A stretch of DNA of 9,565 bases. Origin: Nocardioides sp. (GTDB lineage: Bacteria; Actinomycetota; Actinomycetes; Propionibacteriales; Nocardioidaceae). How positions within the stretch are numbered: the stretch's first letter is position 1; every line of letters starts with the position of its first letter. The position numbers and the translations under genes are program-made. The stretch lies in the NCBI GenBank assembly GCA_021166815.1, contig JAJPEO010000040.1, forward strand, positions 1 through 9,565. The letters run 5' to 3'. The notes under the pieces were generated by a model, which was not told where the DNA came from, did not search any database, and saw only the letters and a list, made by a program, of their open reading frames with translations. Shown here piece by piece: positions 1 through 6,350 of this stretch.

Positions 1-30
1 GAGGTCGGCGCGAGCGAGGTCGGCGCCAAC
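1..30 (+). repeat. Two tandem 15-bp units at the window edge, in coding sequence
   Basis: Bases 1-15 and 16-30 match at 13 of 15 positions (GAGGTCGGCGCGAGC and GAGGTCGGCGCCAAC). In the transporter frame they encode EVGAS and EVGAN. More units could lie left of the window. The repeat sits in the unusual acidic N-terminal extension and probably arose by slippage. With only two copies visible, chance is not excluded. Confidence 0.45.
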
Positions 31-1305
31 GCCGCCGAGACGGGTGAACGTGACGTCTCCGGGTCTGCCCACGACGTCATCGGCGACCACGAGGCAAAGG
101 CGGGCCACCAGGACTTCGCCAGCCTCGTGGAGCACGGGCACGCCGCGACCGAGCTCGACGAGTCCGCGCCGGCGGTGCTGAGCGTCGACAACCTCAAGAT
201 GTACTTCCCCGTGAAGTCCTCAGGCCTGATCCGGCGCACGATCGGCCAGGTACAGGCCGTCGACGGCATCTCCTTCGAGGTGCCCCGCGGAGGTGCCCTG
301 GGCCTGGTCGGCGAGTCCGGGTGTGGCAAGTCGACCACGGGGCGCCTGATCACCCGGCTCTACAAGCCGACCGGCGGCTCGATGATGTTCGAGGGCAAGG
401 ACCTGGCCCAGCTGAGCAGCCGGGAGATGAAGCCGCTGCGCCGTGACGTGCAGATGATCTTCCAGGACCCGTACACCTCCTTGAACCCCCGTCACACGGT
501 TGGCTCGATCGTCGGGGCCCCGCTCGCGGTGCACAACATGGTGCCCAAGGACAAGATCCTGCCGCGCGTGCAGGAGCTCCTCGAGGTCGTCGGGCTCAAC
601 CCCGAGCACTACAACCGCTACCCCAACGAGTTCTCCGGTGGCCAGCGCCAGCGCATCGGCATCGCCCGGGCCCTGACGCTCAACCCGAAGTTGCTGGTGG
701 CCGACGAGCCGGTCTCCGCTCTCGACGTGTCGATCCAGGCGCAGGTGATCAACCTGCTGCAGGACCTGCAGCGCGAGTTCGAGATCGCGTTCCTCTTCAT
801 CGCCCACGACCTCGCCGTCGTGCGGCACTTCTGCCCCGAGGTGGCGGTCATGTACCTCGGCAAGATCGTCGAGATCGGCGACCGCGACCGCATCTACAAC
901 CACTCCCACCACCCCTACACCCAGGCCCTGCTGTCGGCGGTGCCCGACGTGAAGCAGGCGGCCATCGGCGGTCGGCGCGAGCGGATCATGCTCGAGGGTG
1001 ACGTCCCGAGCCCCATCAACCCGCCGTCGGGGTGCAGATTCCGCACGCGCTGCTCCTACGCGCAGGAGATCTGCGCCAAGGTGGAGCCGCCGCTGCTGCA
1101 GATCGGCAAGCGTCACAAGGTCGCCTGCCACTTCGCCGGCGAGCTGGGCCAGCACCCCGCGACCCCGGTGACGGCGAAGCTGCTGGGCGTCGACGACCGG
1201 GGTGCTCCGGTGCCCGGGGCCACGCCGACCATCGAGCGCCACACCGAGCCCGGCTACCGCGACACGTGGACCGACCTGAAGACGCAGTCGACGGTGGGCG
1301 CCTGA
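1..1305 (+). CDS. Peptide ABC transporter ATP-binding protein, DppF/OppF type (5' end outside window)
   Basis: ATPase subunit of a dipeptide/oligopeptide importer, powering uptake from the cytoplasmic face of the membrane. Counting from an in-frame GTG at 127, it has Walker A GESGCGKST (62-70), Q-loop Q113, signature SGGQR (170-174), Walker B LLVADE (189-194) and H-loop H227. The C-terminal oligopeptide-transporter domain follows, with Cys303, 309, 316 and 334; in studied relatives this four-Cys set binds a [4Fe-4S] cluster. About 55 further residues form an unassigned tail. I extend the gene to base 1 because the frame has no stop upstream of 127 and 37 of 42 codons there end in G or C, as in the gene body. 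GTG 127 has no good ribosome binding site, although a start there cannot be excluded. The extra N-terminal stretch is acidic, low-complexity and longer than usual for the family. Permeases and binding protein are not in the window; they are presumably upstream. The exact substrate is unknown. Confidence 0.9.
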   Translation, partial: EVGASEVGANAAETGERDVSGSAHDVIGDHEAKAGHQDFASLVEHGHAATELDESAPAVLSVDNLKMYFPVKSSGLIRRTIGQVQAVDGISFEVPRGGALGLVGESGCGKSTTGRLITRLYKPTGGSMMFEGKDLAQLSSREMKPLRRDVQMIFQDPYTSLNPRHTVGSIVGAPLAVHNMVPKDKILPRVQELLEVVGLNPEHYNRYPNEFSGGQRQRIGIARALTLNPKLLVADEPVSALDVSIQAQVINLLQDLQREFEIAFLFIAHDLAVVRHFCPEVAVMYLGKIVEIGDRDRIYNHSHHPYTQALLSAVPDVKQAAIGGRRERIMLEGDVPSPINPPSGCRFRTRCSYAQEICAKVEPPLLQIGKRHKVACHFAGELGQHPATPVTAKLLGVDDRGAPVPGATPTIERHTEPGYRDTWTDLKTQSTVGA

Positions 1306-1334
1306 GCATTCGCCGTCACTGACCGGCGTCGACC

Positions 1335-1340
1335 TATCCT
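1335..1340 (+). promoter_or_regulatory. Putative -10 element TATCCT for leaderless rarA
   Basis: TATCCT fits the actinobacterial -10 form TAnnnT and ends 6 bases before the GTG at 1347, so transcription would begin at about the start codon. No Shine-Dalgarno sequence precedes the GTG. I find no clear -35 at 16-18 bp spacing. It lies in the 41-base gap after the ABC transporter gene, so rarA is probably transcribed separately. Confidence 0.5.
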
Positions 1341-1346
1341 CGGCTC

Positions 1347-2708
1347 GTGGAAGCCTTGTTCGACGTCCCGGGACAGCAACCGTCGCCGGGAGTCCCCGGC
1401 GCGGGGTCGTTGGGTGCCAACACCCACGCCTCCGCGCCGCTGGCGGTGCGCATGCGTCCCCGGACGCTCGACGAGCTGGTGGGCCAGGCGCAGCTGCGGG
1501 CGGCCGGCTCCCCCCTTCGGCGCCTCATCGAGGGTGACCAGTCGATGTCGCTGCTGCTGTGGGGACCTCCCGGCACCGGCAAGACGACCATCGCGGCGAT
1601 CGTCAGCCAGCAGACGTCACGTCGCTTCGTGGAGGTCTCTGCCGTCGCAGCGGGCGTGAAGGAGGTCCGTGCGGCGATCGACCAGGCTCGGGCCGAGTTG
1701 GTTCGCACAGGCCAGGAGACGGTGCTGTTCGTCGACGAGGTGCACCGCTTCACCAAGGCCCAGCAGGACGCCCTGCTTCCGGGCGTGGAGAACCGGTGGG
1801 TGACCCTCATCGCGGCCACCACGGAGAACCCCTTCTTCTCGGTCATCAGCCCACTGCTCTCCCGCAGCCTGCTGCTGCGCCTGCAGTCGCTCACCGACGA
1901 AGACATCACCGAAGTCATCGGCCAGGCGCTGGAGGACGAGCGTGGACTGGGCGGACGCGTCACGCTGGCCGACGACTCACGAGCCCACCTCGTGAGGCTC
2001 GAGGGAGGCGACGCCCGGCGCGCGCTCACCTACCTCGAGGCCGCTGCGGGCGCCGCGGCGAGCAACGGTCAGGTCGAGATCGACCTCGCGACCGCCGAGA
2101 CCGCGGTCGACCAGGCAGCGGTGCGCTACGACCGCCAGGGCGACCAGCACTACGACGTGATCAGTGCCTTCATCAAGTCCGTACGCGGCTCCGACGCCGA
2201 TGCCGCCCTCCACTACCTCGCACGCATGATCGAGGCGGGGGAGGACCCCCGCTTCATCGCCAGGCGCCTGGTCATCCTCGCCAGCGAGGACGTCGGCCTG
2301 GCGGACCCGACGGCCCTCACCACCGCAGTCGCCGCCGCGCAGGCCGTGCAGCTGATCGGGATGCCCGAGGCGCGGCTCAACCTCGCGCAGGCGACGATCG
2401 CCCTCGCGGTCGCCCCGAAGTCCAACGCCGTGATCACCGCGATCGACGCGGCCCAGGCCGACGTGCGGGCGGGCCGCATCGGATCCGTGCCGGCCCACCT
2501 GCGTGACGCCCACTACCCGGGAGCCGAGGCGCTCGGGCACGGCAAGACCTACACCTACAGCCACGACGAGCCCTTCGGGATCGCCGAGCAGCAGTACGCC
2601 CCCGACGAGGTGATGGACGCCGAGTACTACCGCCCGACGGCCCTCGGCGCCGAGGCGGCGGTCAAGGAGCGCTGGGAACGCGTACGCCGCATCATCCGCG
2701 GCAGGTGA
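1347..2708 (+). CDS. rarA: Replication-associated recombination protein A (RarA/MgsA), AAA+ ATPase
   Basis: RarA is a cytoplasmic clamp-loader-like AAA+ ATPase acting at stalled or damaged replication forks; it is the bacterial relative of Mgs1/WRNIP1. The 453-residue product shows the family's [15 protein letters not shown] entry segment (31-47), Walker [10 protein letters not shown] (73-81), Walker [10 protein letters not shown] (127-135), a sensor 1 segment AATTEN (156-161) and sensor 2 GDARRAL (221-227). The C-terminal tetramerisation region contains the typical [21 protein letters not shown] stretch (from 300) and, near the end, [10 protein letters not shown]. Length is normal for the family. 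The GTG at 1347 is chosen because it gives a full N terminus and sits 6 bases after a -10-like TATCCT. In many actinobacteria rarA lies upstream of the alaS block; here three accessory genes intervene. Confidence 0.96.
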   Translation: MEALFDVPGQQPSPGVPGAGSLGANTHASAPLAVRMRPRTLDELVGQAQLRAAGSPLRRLIEGDQSMSLLLWGPPGTGKTTIAAIVSQQTSRRFVEVSAVAAGVKEVRAAIDQARAELVRTGQETVLFVDEVHRFTKAQQDALLPGVENRWVTLIAATTENPFFSVISPLLSRSLLLRLQSLTDEDITEVIGQALEDERGLGGRVTLADDSRAHLVRLEGGDARRALTYLEAAAGAAASNGQVEIDLATAETAVDQAAVRYDRQGDQHYDVISAFIKSVRGSDADAALHYLARMIEAGEDPRFIARRLVILASEDVGLADPTALTTAVAAAQAVQLIGMPEARLNLAQATIALAVAPKSNAVITAIDAAQADVRAGRIGSVPAHLRDAHYPGAEALGHGKTYTYSHDEPFGIAEQQYAPDEVMDAEYYRPTALGAEAAVKERWERVRRIIRGR

Positions 2709-2740
2709 CCAGCACCGCAGGGAGCCGCGGCGGCGCCTGA

Positions 2741-2746
2741 CAGACT
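2741..2746 (+). promoter_or_regulatory. Putative -10 element CAGACT for the leaderless DUF3054 gene
   Basis: CAGACT is one base from TAGACT, a common actinobacterial -10, and ends 6 bases before ATG 2753. No Shine-Dalgarno sequence lies before that ATG and no -35 stands out. It gains support from having the same spacing as the other four start regions described here; alone it would be weak. Confidence 0.4.
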
Positions 2747-2752
2747 GGCCCC

Positions 2753-3121
2753 ATGCGGTGGCTTCCCCTGGACCTGGTGCTCGTCGTCCTCTTCGCCGTC
2801 GCGGGTCGGTCCAGCCACGAGGAAGGGCTCACCCTCGGGGGCATCGCCCACACCGCGTGGCCCTTCGTGGTGGGCCTGCTGGTCGGCTGGGCGGTGATCC
2901 TCCTGCGCCGGACCCCGCCGGCGTCGCTGGCGGCAGGCCTGCTCGTCTGGCTCGCCACGCTGCTCGGCGGCATGGTGCTGCGTGTGCTCACCGACGCGGG
3001 GACGGCACTCCCGTTCGTCGTCGTCGCGACACTGGTGACGGGAGCGCTGCTGGTGGGCTGGCGCCTGCTCGTCTCTGCGGCGGGCGCCAGGTGGGGTGGA
3101 CAGACGCGCGCGACTGGCTAA
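2753..3121 (+). CDS. DUF3054 family integral membrane protein
   Basis: Small inner-membrane protein of 122 residues; the DUF3054 family has no established function. Four hydrophobic helices can be read at about 4-17, 34-51, 57-79 and 85-108. The family's hallmark residues are present: a D in the first helix (D7), the GRSSHEEG loop (18-25) and the WPFVVGLLVGW segment (36-46). Arg52-Arg53 after helix 2 suggest that loop is cytoplasmic. No enzyme motif is seen. It begins 44 bases after rarA, and its TAA stop (3119-3121) doubles as the first three bases of the -10 proposed for the next gene. The family call rests on the helix pattern and the GRSSHE signature. Confidence 0.88.
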   Translation: MRWLPLDLVLVVLFAVAGRSSHEEGLTLGGIAHTAWPFVVGLLVGWAVILLRRTPPASLAAGLLVWLATLLGGMVLRVLTDAGTALPFVVVATLVTGALLVGWRLLVSAAGARWGGQTRATG

Positions 3122-3124
3122 CGT
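3097..3124 (+). promoter_or_regulatory. Putative promoter TGGACA-N16-TAACGT for the oxidoreductase gene
   Basis: The -35 TGGACA (3097-3102) matches TTGACA at 5 of 6 positions. A 16-bp spacer leads to -10 TAACGT (3119-3124), which ends 6 bases before ATG 3131. This is one of the two best-formed promoters in the window. It lies wholly within the end of the DUF3054 gene, whose TAA stop forms the start of the -10. The GGGGCG before the ATG is a poor ribosome binding site, which favours a leaderless message. Confidence 0.6.
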
Positions 3125-3130
3125 GGGGCG

Positions 3131-4084
3131 ATGCGCGTCGGGTTCCACGCCTCACACGAACAGATCGCACCCTCCCGCCTGCTCCACGACGTCCAGCACG
3201 CCGCCCGGGCCGGCTTCGACATGGCGATGTGCTCTGACCACCTCGCGCCGTGGAGCGAGCGGCAGGGCCACTCCGGCTACACCTGGTCGTGGTTGGGCGC
3301 GGCCCTGGCCACCACCGACCTCGCCCTGGGCTGCGTGTCGGCGCCGGGCCAGCGCTACCACCCGGCCGTCCACGCCCAGAAGATCGCGACCCTGGCGGAG
3401 ATGTTCCCCGGTCGCTTCTGGGTCGCGCTCGGCAGCGGTGAGGCCGCCAACGAGCACGTCACCGGGGACCGGTGGCTCCCGAAGGAGGAGCGCACCCGAC
3501 GCCTGGAGGAGTGCGTCGACGTGATCCGTCGGCTGCTGGCCGGTGAGGAGGTGACCCACGACGGCCTCGTGTGCGTCGACCGCGCGCGCCTCTGGGACCT
3601 CCCGGCACAGCAGCCACTGCTGGTCGGACCGGCGGTGTCGGTCGAGTCCGCCGCCCGTGTCGCCGCGTGGGCCGATGGCCTGGTCACGCTCAACCAGCCC
3701 GCCGAGACCCTGCGCCAGGTCGTGGAGGCGTACCGCGGAGCCGGCGGCCGCGGCACCTGCAGCCTCCAGGTGCACCTGTCGTGGGCGCCGACGGAGGCGG
3801 AGGCGGAGGCGATCGCCCTGGACCAGTGGCGCACCAACGTGTTCCCCGAGCCGGTGTGCTGGGACACCGAGACCCCGGCTGCGTTCGACGCCATGGCCGA
3901 GCACGTCGGCATCGACGCCGTACGGGGCGCGGTGCTGGTCTCCGCCGACCTCGGCTGGCACCGCGAGCGGCTGGCGGAGCTCGCAGCGCTCGGCTTCGAC
4001 GACCTGTACCTGCACCACGTCGGGCAGGACCAGACCCGCTTCATCGACACGTTCGCCGCGGAGGTCCTGCCGGCGCTGCGCTGA
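3131..4084 (+). CDS. Luciferase-like (LLM class) flavin oxidoreductase, TIGR03885-like
   Basis: A 317-residue cytoplasmic protein of the luciferase-like monooxygenase superfamily, a TIM barrel that binds FMN or F420. Visible landmarks are MRVGFHASHEQ at the first strand, GFDMAMCSDHLAPW (28-41), RYHPAVHAQKIATLAEMFPGR (from 75), and WVALGSGEAANEHVTG (97-112) followed by ERTRRLEECVDVIRRLLAGE. That last block resembles F420-dependent glucose-6-phosphate dehydrogenases, but the overall sequence best fits the family named TIGR03885, described as probable non-F420 flavin oxidoreductases. The substrate is unknown, and the cofactor (FMN or F420) cannot be settled from sequence alone. The start is supported by full family length and a promoter ending 6 bases upstream. 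The next gene, a GH13 enzyme, follows in the same frame after 54 bases, and I recall this pairing in other actinobacteria, which hints at a shared role. Confidence 0.88.
   Translation: MRVGFHASHEQIAPSRLLHDVQHAARAGFDMAMCSDHLAPWSERQGHSGYTWSWLGAALATTDLALGCVSAPGQRYHPAVHAQKIATLAEMFPGRFWVALGSGEAANEHVTGDRWLPKEERTRRLEECVDVIRRLLAGEEVTHDGLVCVDRARLWDLPAQQPLLVGPAVSVESAARVAAWADGLVTLNQPAETLRQVVEAYRGAGGRGTCSLQVHLSWAPTEAEAEAIALDQWRTNVFPEPVCWDTETPAAFDAMAEHVGIDAVRGAVLVSADLGWHRERLAELAALGFDDLYLHHVGQDQTRFIDTFAAEVLPALR
3793..3810 (+). repeat. (GGAGGC)x3 hexanucleotide run inside the oxidoreductase gene
   Basis: Three perfect GGAGGC units encode the Glu-Ala alternation at about residues 222-227 (TEAEAEA). Gain or loss of a unit would add or remove two residues without shifting the frame. 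The run lies in a predicted surface helix, so length changes could be tolerated. It is short and may be only codon bias acting on an EA-rich helix. Confidence 0.7.
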
Positions 4085-4103
4085 GCCCGTCGACGCGAGG
4101 GCC

Positions 4104-4132
4104 TTGTCGGCAGCCGTGCCATGCGGTTGTGT
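4104..4132 (+). promoter_or_regulatory. Putative promoter TTGTCG-N17-TTGTGT for the GH13 gene
   Basis: The -35 TTGTCG (4104-4109) matches TTGACA at 4 of 6 positions, with the optimal 17-bp spacer to TTGTGT (4127-4132), which ends 6 bases before ATG 4139. The -10 is off consensus at position 2 (T for A). If used, it would start RNA at about the ATG and would exclude the upstream in-frame ATG at 4121, which lies before the -10. Spacing is its main support. Confidence 0.45.
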
Positions 4133-4138
4133 GGATCG

Positions 4139-5812
4139 ATGAGAGTGACCGACACGAGCGACCTGTGGTGGAAGTCCGCCGTCATCTACTGCCTCGACGT
4201 CGAGACCTTCTACGACGCGAACGGCGACGGCGTGGGCGACCTCGGCGGGCTGGCCCAGCGCATCGACTACCTCGCCGAGCTCGGGATCACGTGCCTGTGG
4301 CTGATGCCGTTCTACCCGAGTCCCGACCGCGACGACGGCTACGACATCACCGACTTCTACGGAGTGGACCCTCGGCTGGGGACGCACGGCGAGCTGGTCG
4401 AGGTCATCCGGACCGCGCACGACCGCGGCATCAACGTGATCGCCGACCTGATCGTCAACCACACCTCCGACCAGCACCCGTGGTTCCGGGCGGCCCGCCG
4501 CAGCAAGACCAACCCCTACCGCGACTTCTACGTGTGGCGCGACACCGAGCCGCCGGACACGTCGGAGAAGGTGGTGTTCCCCGACCAGGAGGACTCCATC
4601 TGGGAGCTCGACGAGCGCACGGGGGAGTGGTACCTCCACAACTTCTACCGCCACCAGCCCGACCTCAACCTGGCCAACCCGGCCGTGGTGGACGAGATCC
4701 TGCGGACGATCGGGTTCTGGCTGGAGCTCGGGTTCGACGGCTTCCGGGTCGACGGCATCCCGTTCCTGGAGCAGCGCGCCCTCAACACCGACGACCCCCA
4801 ACTGGTCGTCGACCCGCACGAGCTGATGCGCACCATCCGCGGGTTCCTCAACCGGCGATCGGGCAAGGCGATGATGCTCGGTGAGGTCAACCTCCCGCAC
4901 GCGCAGCAGCGTGCGTTCTTCGGCGGCGCGGCCGCCAACGAGCTGCAGATGCAGTTCGACTTCATCGGCATGCAGGCGGCGTACCTCGCCCTGGCCCGCC
5001 AGGACGCCCGGCCCATCGTCCGGGCGATCGAGCAGCGACCCGCCATCGACCGTACCTGCCAGTGGGCCACCTTCCTGCGCAACCACGACGAGCTGACCCT
5101 GGACAAGATCACCGACAAGCAGCGCCAGGAGGTCTTCGACGCGTTCGGCCCCGAGGAGTCGATGCAGCTCTACGGCCGAGGCCTCAAGCGCCGGCTCCCG
5201 CCCATGCTCGACGGCGACCCCCGGCGGGTCCGGATGGCCTACAGCCTGATGTTCTCCCTGCCGGGCACGCCGACGCTCTACTACGGCGAGGAGATCGGGA
5301 TGGGGGAGGACCTCGACGTCGACGGGCGCATGGCCGTGCGCACGCCGATGCAGTGGAGCCCGGGGCGCAACGGCGGGTTCTCCGCGGCCGCCCCCAGCCA
5401 GCTGATCCAGCGCGTCGTGCCCGGCGCCTACGGGCCGGAGCACGTCAACGTCGCCGACCAGCTGCGTGACCCCGACTCGCTGTGGAGCTTCATGCGCAAG
5501 CTCATCAGCCTGCGACGCACCTGCCCGGAGCTGGGCTGGGGGGAGTGGTCCGTGGTGGAGCAGCCGCACCGGCAGGTGCTCGCCCACCGCTGCGACCTCG
5601 ACGGCTCGTCGGTGCTGACGGTGCACAACCTGTCCTCGGAGCCGGTCACCGTCGAGGTCCCGATCGACCCGGACGACGTCGGGCTGGAGGCGGTCGACCT
5701 GCTCGCCGACACGGTGGTCGCCCGTGGGAGCAGGACCCACACCGTGCCGCTCGAGGGCTACGGCCTGCTGTGGCTCAGGGTGCGCCCGCAGGGTGACCTC
5801 GCAATCCCGTGA
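4139..5812 (+). CDS. GH13 alpha-glucan-active enzyme, trehalose synthase-like
   Basis: A 557-residue glycoside hydrolase family 13 protein, probably cytoplasmic as no signal peptide is seen. Landmarks are DANGDGVGD (26-34), a calcium-site motif of the oligoglucosidase/trehalose synthase branch, then DLIVNHTSDQHPWF. The catalytic nucleophile is D205 in GFRVDGIPF, the acid/base E249 in LGEVNL and the transition-state Asp D317 in LRNHDELTLDK. The TPMQWSPGRNGGFS block and a short C-terminal beta domain follow. The trehalose synthase (maltose-trehalose interconversion) resemblance covers almost the whole length, but active-site neighbours differ: typical enzymes read GFRLDAVPYL and AEANQ. Alpha-glucosidase or transglucosidase activity is therefore possible. 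There is no fused or neighbouring maltokinase or GlgE. I prefer ATG 4139 over the in-frame ATG 4121 because it gives the usual short N terminus before WWKSAVIY and sits 6 bases after a -10-like element. Confidence 0.88.
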   Translation: MRVTDTSDLWWKSAVIYCLDVETFYDANGDGVGDLGGLAQRIDYLAELGITCLWLMPFYPSPDRDDGYDITDFYGVDPRLGTHGELVEVIRTAHDRGINVIADLIVNHTSDQHPWFRAARRSKTNPYRDFYVWRDTEPPDTSEKVVFPDQEDSIWELDERTGEWYLHNFYRHQPDLNLANPAVVDEILRTIGFWLELGFDGFRVDGIPFLEQRALNTDDPQLVVDPHELMRTIRGFLNRRSGKAMMLGEVNLPHAQQRAFFGGAAANELQMQFDFIGMQAAYLALARQDARPIVRAIEQRPAIDRTCQWATFLRNHDELTLDKITDKQRQEVFDAFGPEESMQLYGRGLKRRLPPMLDGDPRRVRMAYSLMFSLPGTPTLYYGEEIGMGEDLDVDGRMAVRTPMQWSPGRNGGFSAAAPSQLIQRVVPGAYGPEHVNVADQLRDPDSLWSFMRKLISLRRTCPELGWGEWSVVEQPHRQVLAHRCDLDGSSVLTVHNLSSEPVTVEVPIDPDDVGLEAVDLLADTVVARGSRTHTVPLEGYGLLWLRVRPQGDLAIP

Positions 5813-5833
5813 GGCCCACGCAGCAGGGACTTG

Positions 5834-5839
5834 TAGGCT
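5834..5839 (+). promoter_or_regulatory. Putative -10 element TAGGCT for the 5847-alaS-ruvX unit
   Basis: TAGGCT matches the actinobacterial TAnnnT -10 and ends 7 bases before GTG 5847. No Shine-Dalgarno sequence is close to that GTG; the AGGGA at 5824-5828 is too far away. No clear -35 is seen. If real, it drives the four-gene unit that includes alaS and ruvX. Confidence 0.55.
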
Positions 5840-5846
5840 CGGGCGG

Positions 5847-6350
5847 GTGACCACGGAGCAGATCTGGCTGACGAGCCTGGGCGCCCTCGCCCTTCTGGCG
5901 CTCGGTGCTGCCCTGCTCGCCGTGCGGGTGGCCCGTCGGGCCCTCGCCGAGGCGCGGGCGCTCGCCGCGGCCGCCCCCGTCGACGCCTCGCCCGTGGAGA
6001 TGTCGGCGCCCATGGCCCCGTCAACGCAGGAGGCGGCGTACGTCATCACCGGCATCGCCGACGGCGACGAGCCCTCGCCGGTGCCCGAGCGCATCGACGG
6101 TCGCCTCTTCGTCGACATCGTGGCCAGGGAGACGCTGGTGAAGGCGGCGTCGTGGACCCACGGCCTGCGGCGAGCGCTGGCCCCCGAGACGCGCCACCGC
6201 ATCGGCTTCGAGGTGCGCCACCAGACCCGCAGGTCCCGCAAGGACCGCAAGGCCGAGATGCGTGAGGCTCTGCGCCACTACCGTGCCCGCCACCGTGACG
6301 CGTCAGGATCCCCGGGCGCCCACACCGCCGACGACGAGGACGCCGCCTGA
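5847..6350 (+). CDS. Single-pass membrane protein of the alaS neighbourhood (DUF948-like position)
   Basis: A 167-residue protein of unknown function. Residues 5-27 form one hydrophobic helix followed by RVARR, which predicts an N-out, C-in anchor. An Ala/Pro-rich linker (about 34-65) follows, then a conserved-looking cytoplasmic part with PERIDGRLFVDIVARE (80-95), LVKAASWTHGLRRAL (97-111) and a very basic helix (about 124-150). The tail is acidic. In other actinobacteria this slot before DUF6167 and alaS holds a DUF948 protein whose C-terminal part has a similar VKAA..G.RRAL segment, so I infer an equivalent or diverged member; the assignment is not secure. I choose GTG 5847 because it begins just before the membrane helix and follows a TAGGCT -10. 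Its stop overlaps the next start (TGATG). Confidence 0.8.
   Translation: MTTEQIWLTSLGALALLALGAALLAVRVARRALAEARALAAAAPVDASPVEMSAPMAPSTQEAAYVITGIADGDEPSPVPERIDGRLFVDIVARETLVKAASWTHGLRRALAPETRHRIGFEVRHQTRRSRKDRKAEMREALRHYRARHRDASGSPGAHTADDEDAA
6336..6340 (+). promoter_or_regulatory. Ribosome binding site GAGGA for the DUF6167 gene
   Basis: GAGGA ends 9 bases before ATG 6350 and lies inside the end of the preceding gene. It fits translational coupling, since the upstream TGA and this ATG share a base. Confidence 0.7.

Noticed and set aside
1347..1376. ALFDVP at the RarA N terminus as a sliding-clamp binding motif
   Set aside because: It resembles the LF core of beta-clamp motifs, but the usual leading Gln is missing and it begins at residue 3; too weak to claim.
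2709..2740. GC-rich inverted repeat (CCGCGG) after rarA as a terminator
   Set aside because: The stem is short and no T-run follows. I found no convincing intrinsic terminator in any gap of the window.
4121..4138. ATG 4121 as start of the GH13 gene
   Set aside because: It adds only six residues (MRLCGS), has no ribosome binding site, and lies upstream of the -10-like TTGTGT; ATG 4139 is better placed. Some doubt remains.
5724..5846. Longer in-frame start for the membrane protein at 5847, reaching back into the GH13 gene
   Set aside because: The extra 41 residues overlap the GH13 C terminus in another frame and would push the membrane helix inward; GTG 5847 follows a -10-like element and gives a sensible N terminus.
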